Assembly: GCA_964571275.1 (NCBI GenBank)
Contig: CAZNCQ010000389.1
Coordinates: forward strand, 1-6,016
Source: DASRQZ01 sp964571275
GTDB lineage: Bacteria > Myxococcota_A > Polyangia > Fen-1088
Reading direction: 5' to 3'
Length of the DNA: 6,016 nucleotides
Part shown: positions 5,791-6,016 of the stretch, one piece after another
Position numbering within the stretch: position 1 is the stretch's first letter
Layout: every line of letters starts with the position of its first letter
Notes under the pieces: model-generated
Databases searched by the model: none
What the model saw: the letters and a program-made list of their open reading frames with translations, nothing else
What the model was told of the DNA's origin: nothing
Translations under genes and position numbers: made by a program

Positions 5791-6016
5791 ATGGACTCAC
5801 GTTTGTTGATGACGATGCAGGTTGTTGTGGTCGGCCCCCAGAAGATCGGCGCCGTGCCCCACGGCGTTCGCGTCACGGCACCGATCGCAAGCGGCCATTT
5901 CGAAGGCCCCCGGCTACGTGGAAAGGTGTTACCCGGCGGCGGCGATTGGACCCTTCTCCGTGGGGACGGCGTCCTCGAGCTCGACTTGCGCGTCACCCTC
6001 GAGACCGACGACGGCG
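5791..6016 (+). CDS. DUF3237 (UPF0311) family protein, 3' truncated
   Basis: The first 75 codons of a gene that runs off the right edge. The translation begins MDSRLLMTMQVVVVGPQKIG and continues with HGVRVTAPIASGHFEGPRLRGKVLPGGGDW (residues 29-58), followed by RGDGVLELDLRVTLETDDG. The run of GxFEGPxLxGxVLPGGxDW, then RxDGVxELDxRxTLExDDG, is the signature of DUF3237 proteins, small beta-barrel proteins of about 150-170 residues with no established activity. About half the domain is visible. The ATG has an AAAGGAG ribosome binding site 8 nt upstream. The gene is separated from the AraC gene by more than 400 nt containing a likely gene remnant, so cotranscription with AraC is doubtful. No signal peptide is seen, so a cytoplasmic location is likely. 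Confidence 0.9.
   Translation, partial: MDSRLLMTMQVVVVGPQKIGAVPHGVRVTAPIASGHFEGPRLRGKVLPGGGDWTLLRGDGVLELDLRVTLETDDG

Noticed and set aside
5277..5996. A 239-codon open frame on the minus strand covering the AraC 3' end, the gene remnant and the DUF3237 start
   Set aside because: It overlaps two well-supported plus-strand genes, has no recognisable domain and no good ribosome binding site. It reads as an antisense shadow.

Overview
The window is GC-rich bacterial DNA with strong GC bias at third codon positions and tightly packed genes. The gene content fits a high-GC proteobacterium, myxobacterium or similar environmental lineage, but nothing here fixes the phylum. I see six intact or edge-truncated protein genes, one probable gene remnant, and no RNA gene, CRISPR array or insertion sequence.

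Layout. (1) Bases 1-536, plus strand: the C-terminal half of a pterin-dependent aromatic amino acid hydroxylase, probably phenylalanine 4-monooxygenase, cut by the left edge. (2) Bases 582-4219, minus strand: four genes in one direction. Read 5' to 3', they are a DUF1269-type protein with a long coiled-coil tail, a six-helix HdeD-family membrane protein, a rhomboid protease and a cardiolipin synthase. The first pair is separated by 4 nt, the second pair by 9 nt, and 97 nt lie between the pairs. (3) Bases 4324-5346, plus strand: an AraC-family regulator divergent from that cluster. A 17-bp inverted repeat lies in the shared control region. (4) Bases 5347-5790: a mostly gene-poor stretch with what looks like a PHP-type metallohydrolase fragment and two short inverted repeats. 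(5) From 5791 to the right edge, plus strand: the start of a DUF3237 (UPF0311) protein, with a good ribosome binding site and no stop before the window ends.

How the genes may work together. The minus-strand cluster is entirely about the membrane: a DUF1269 protein, an HdeD-like protein (the family is linked to acid and stress resistance), an intramembrane protease and a phospholipid-synthesising enzyme. A shared role in envelope stress or membrane remodelling is a reasonable inference, with the divergent AraC protein as a candidate regulator. No gene here proves that link. The aromatic hydroxylase and DUF3237 genes look functionally separate. I found no clear novel defence or mobile system. 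The most unusual items are the membrane-gene cluster, the coiled-coil extension on DUF1269, and the remnant-containing region before DUF3237.
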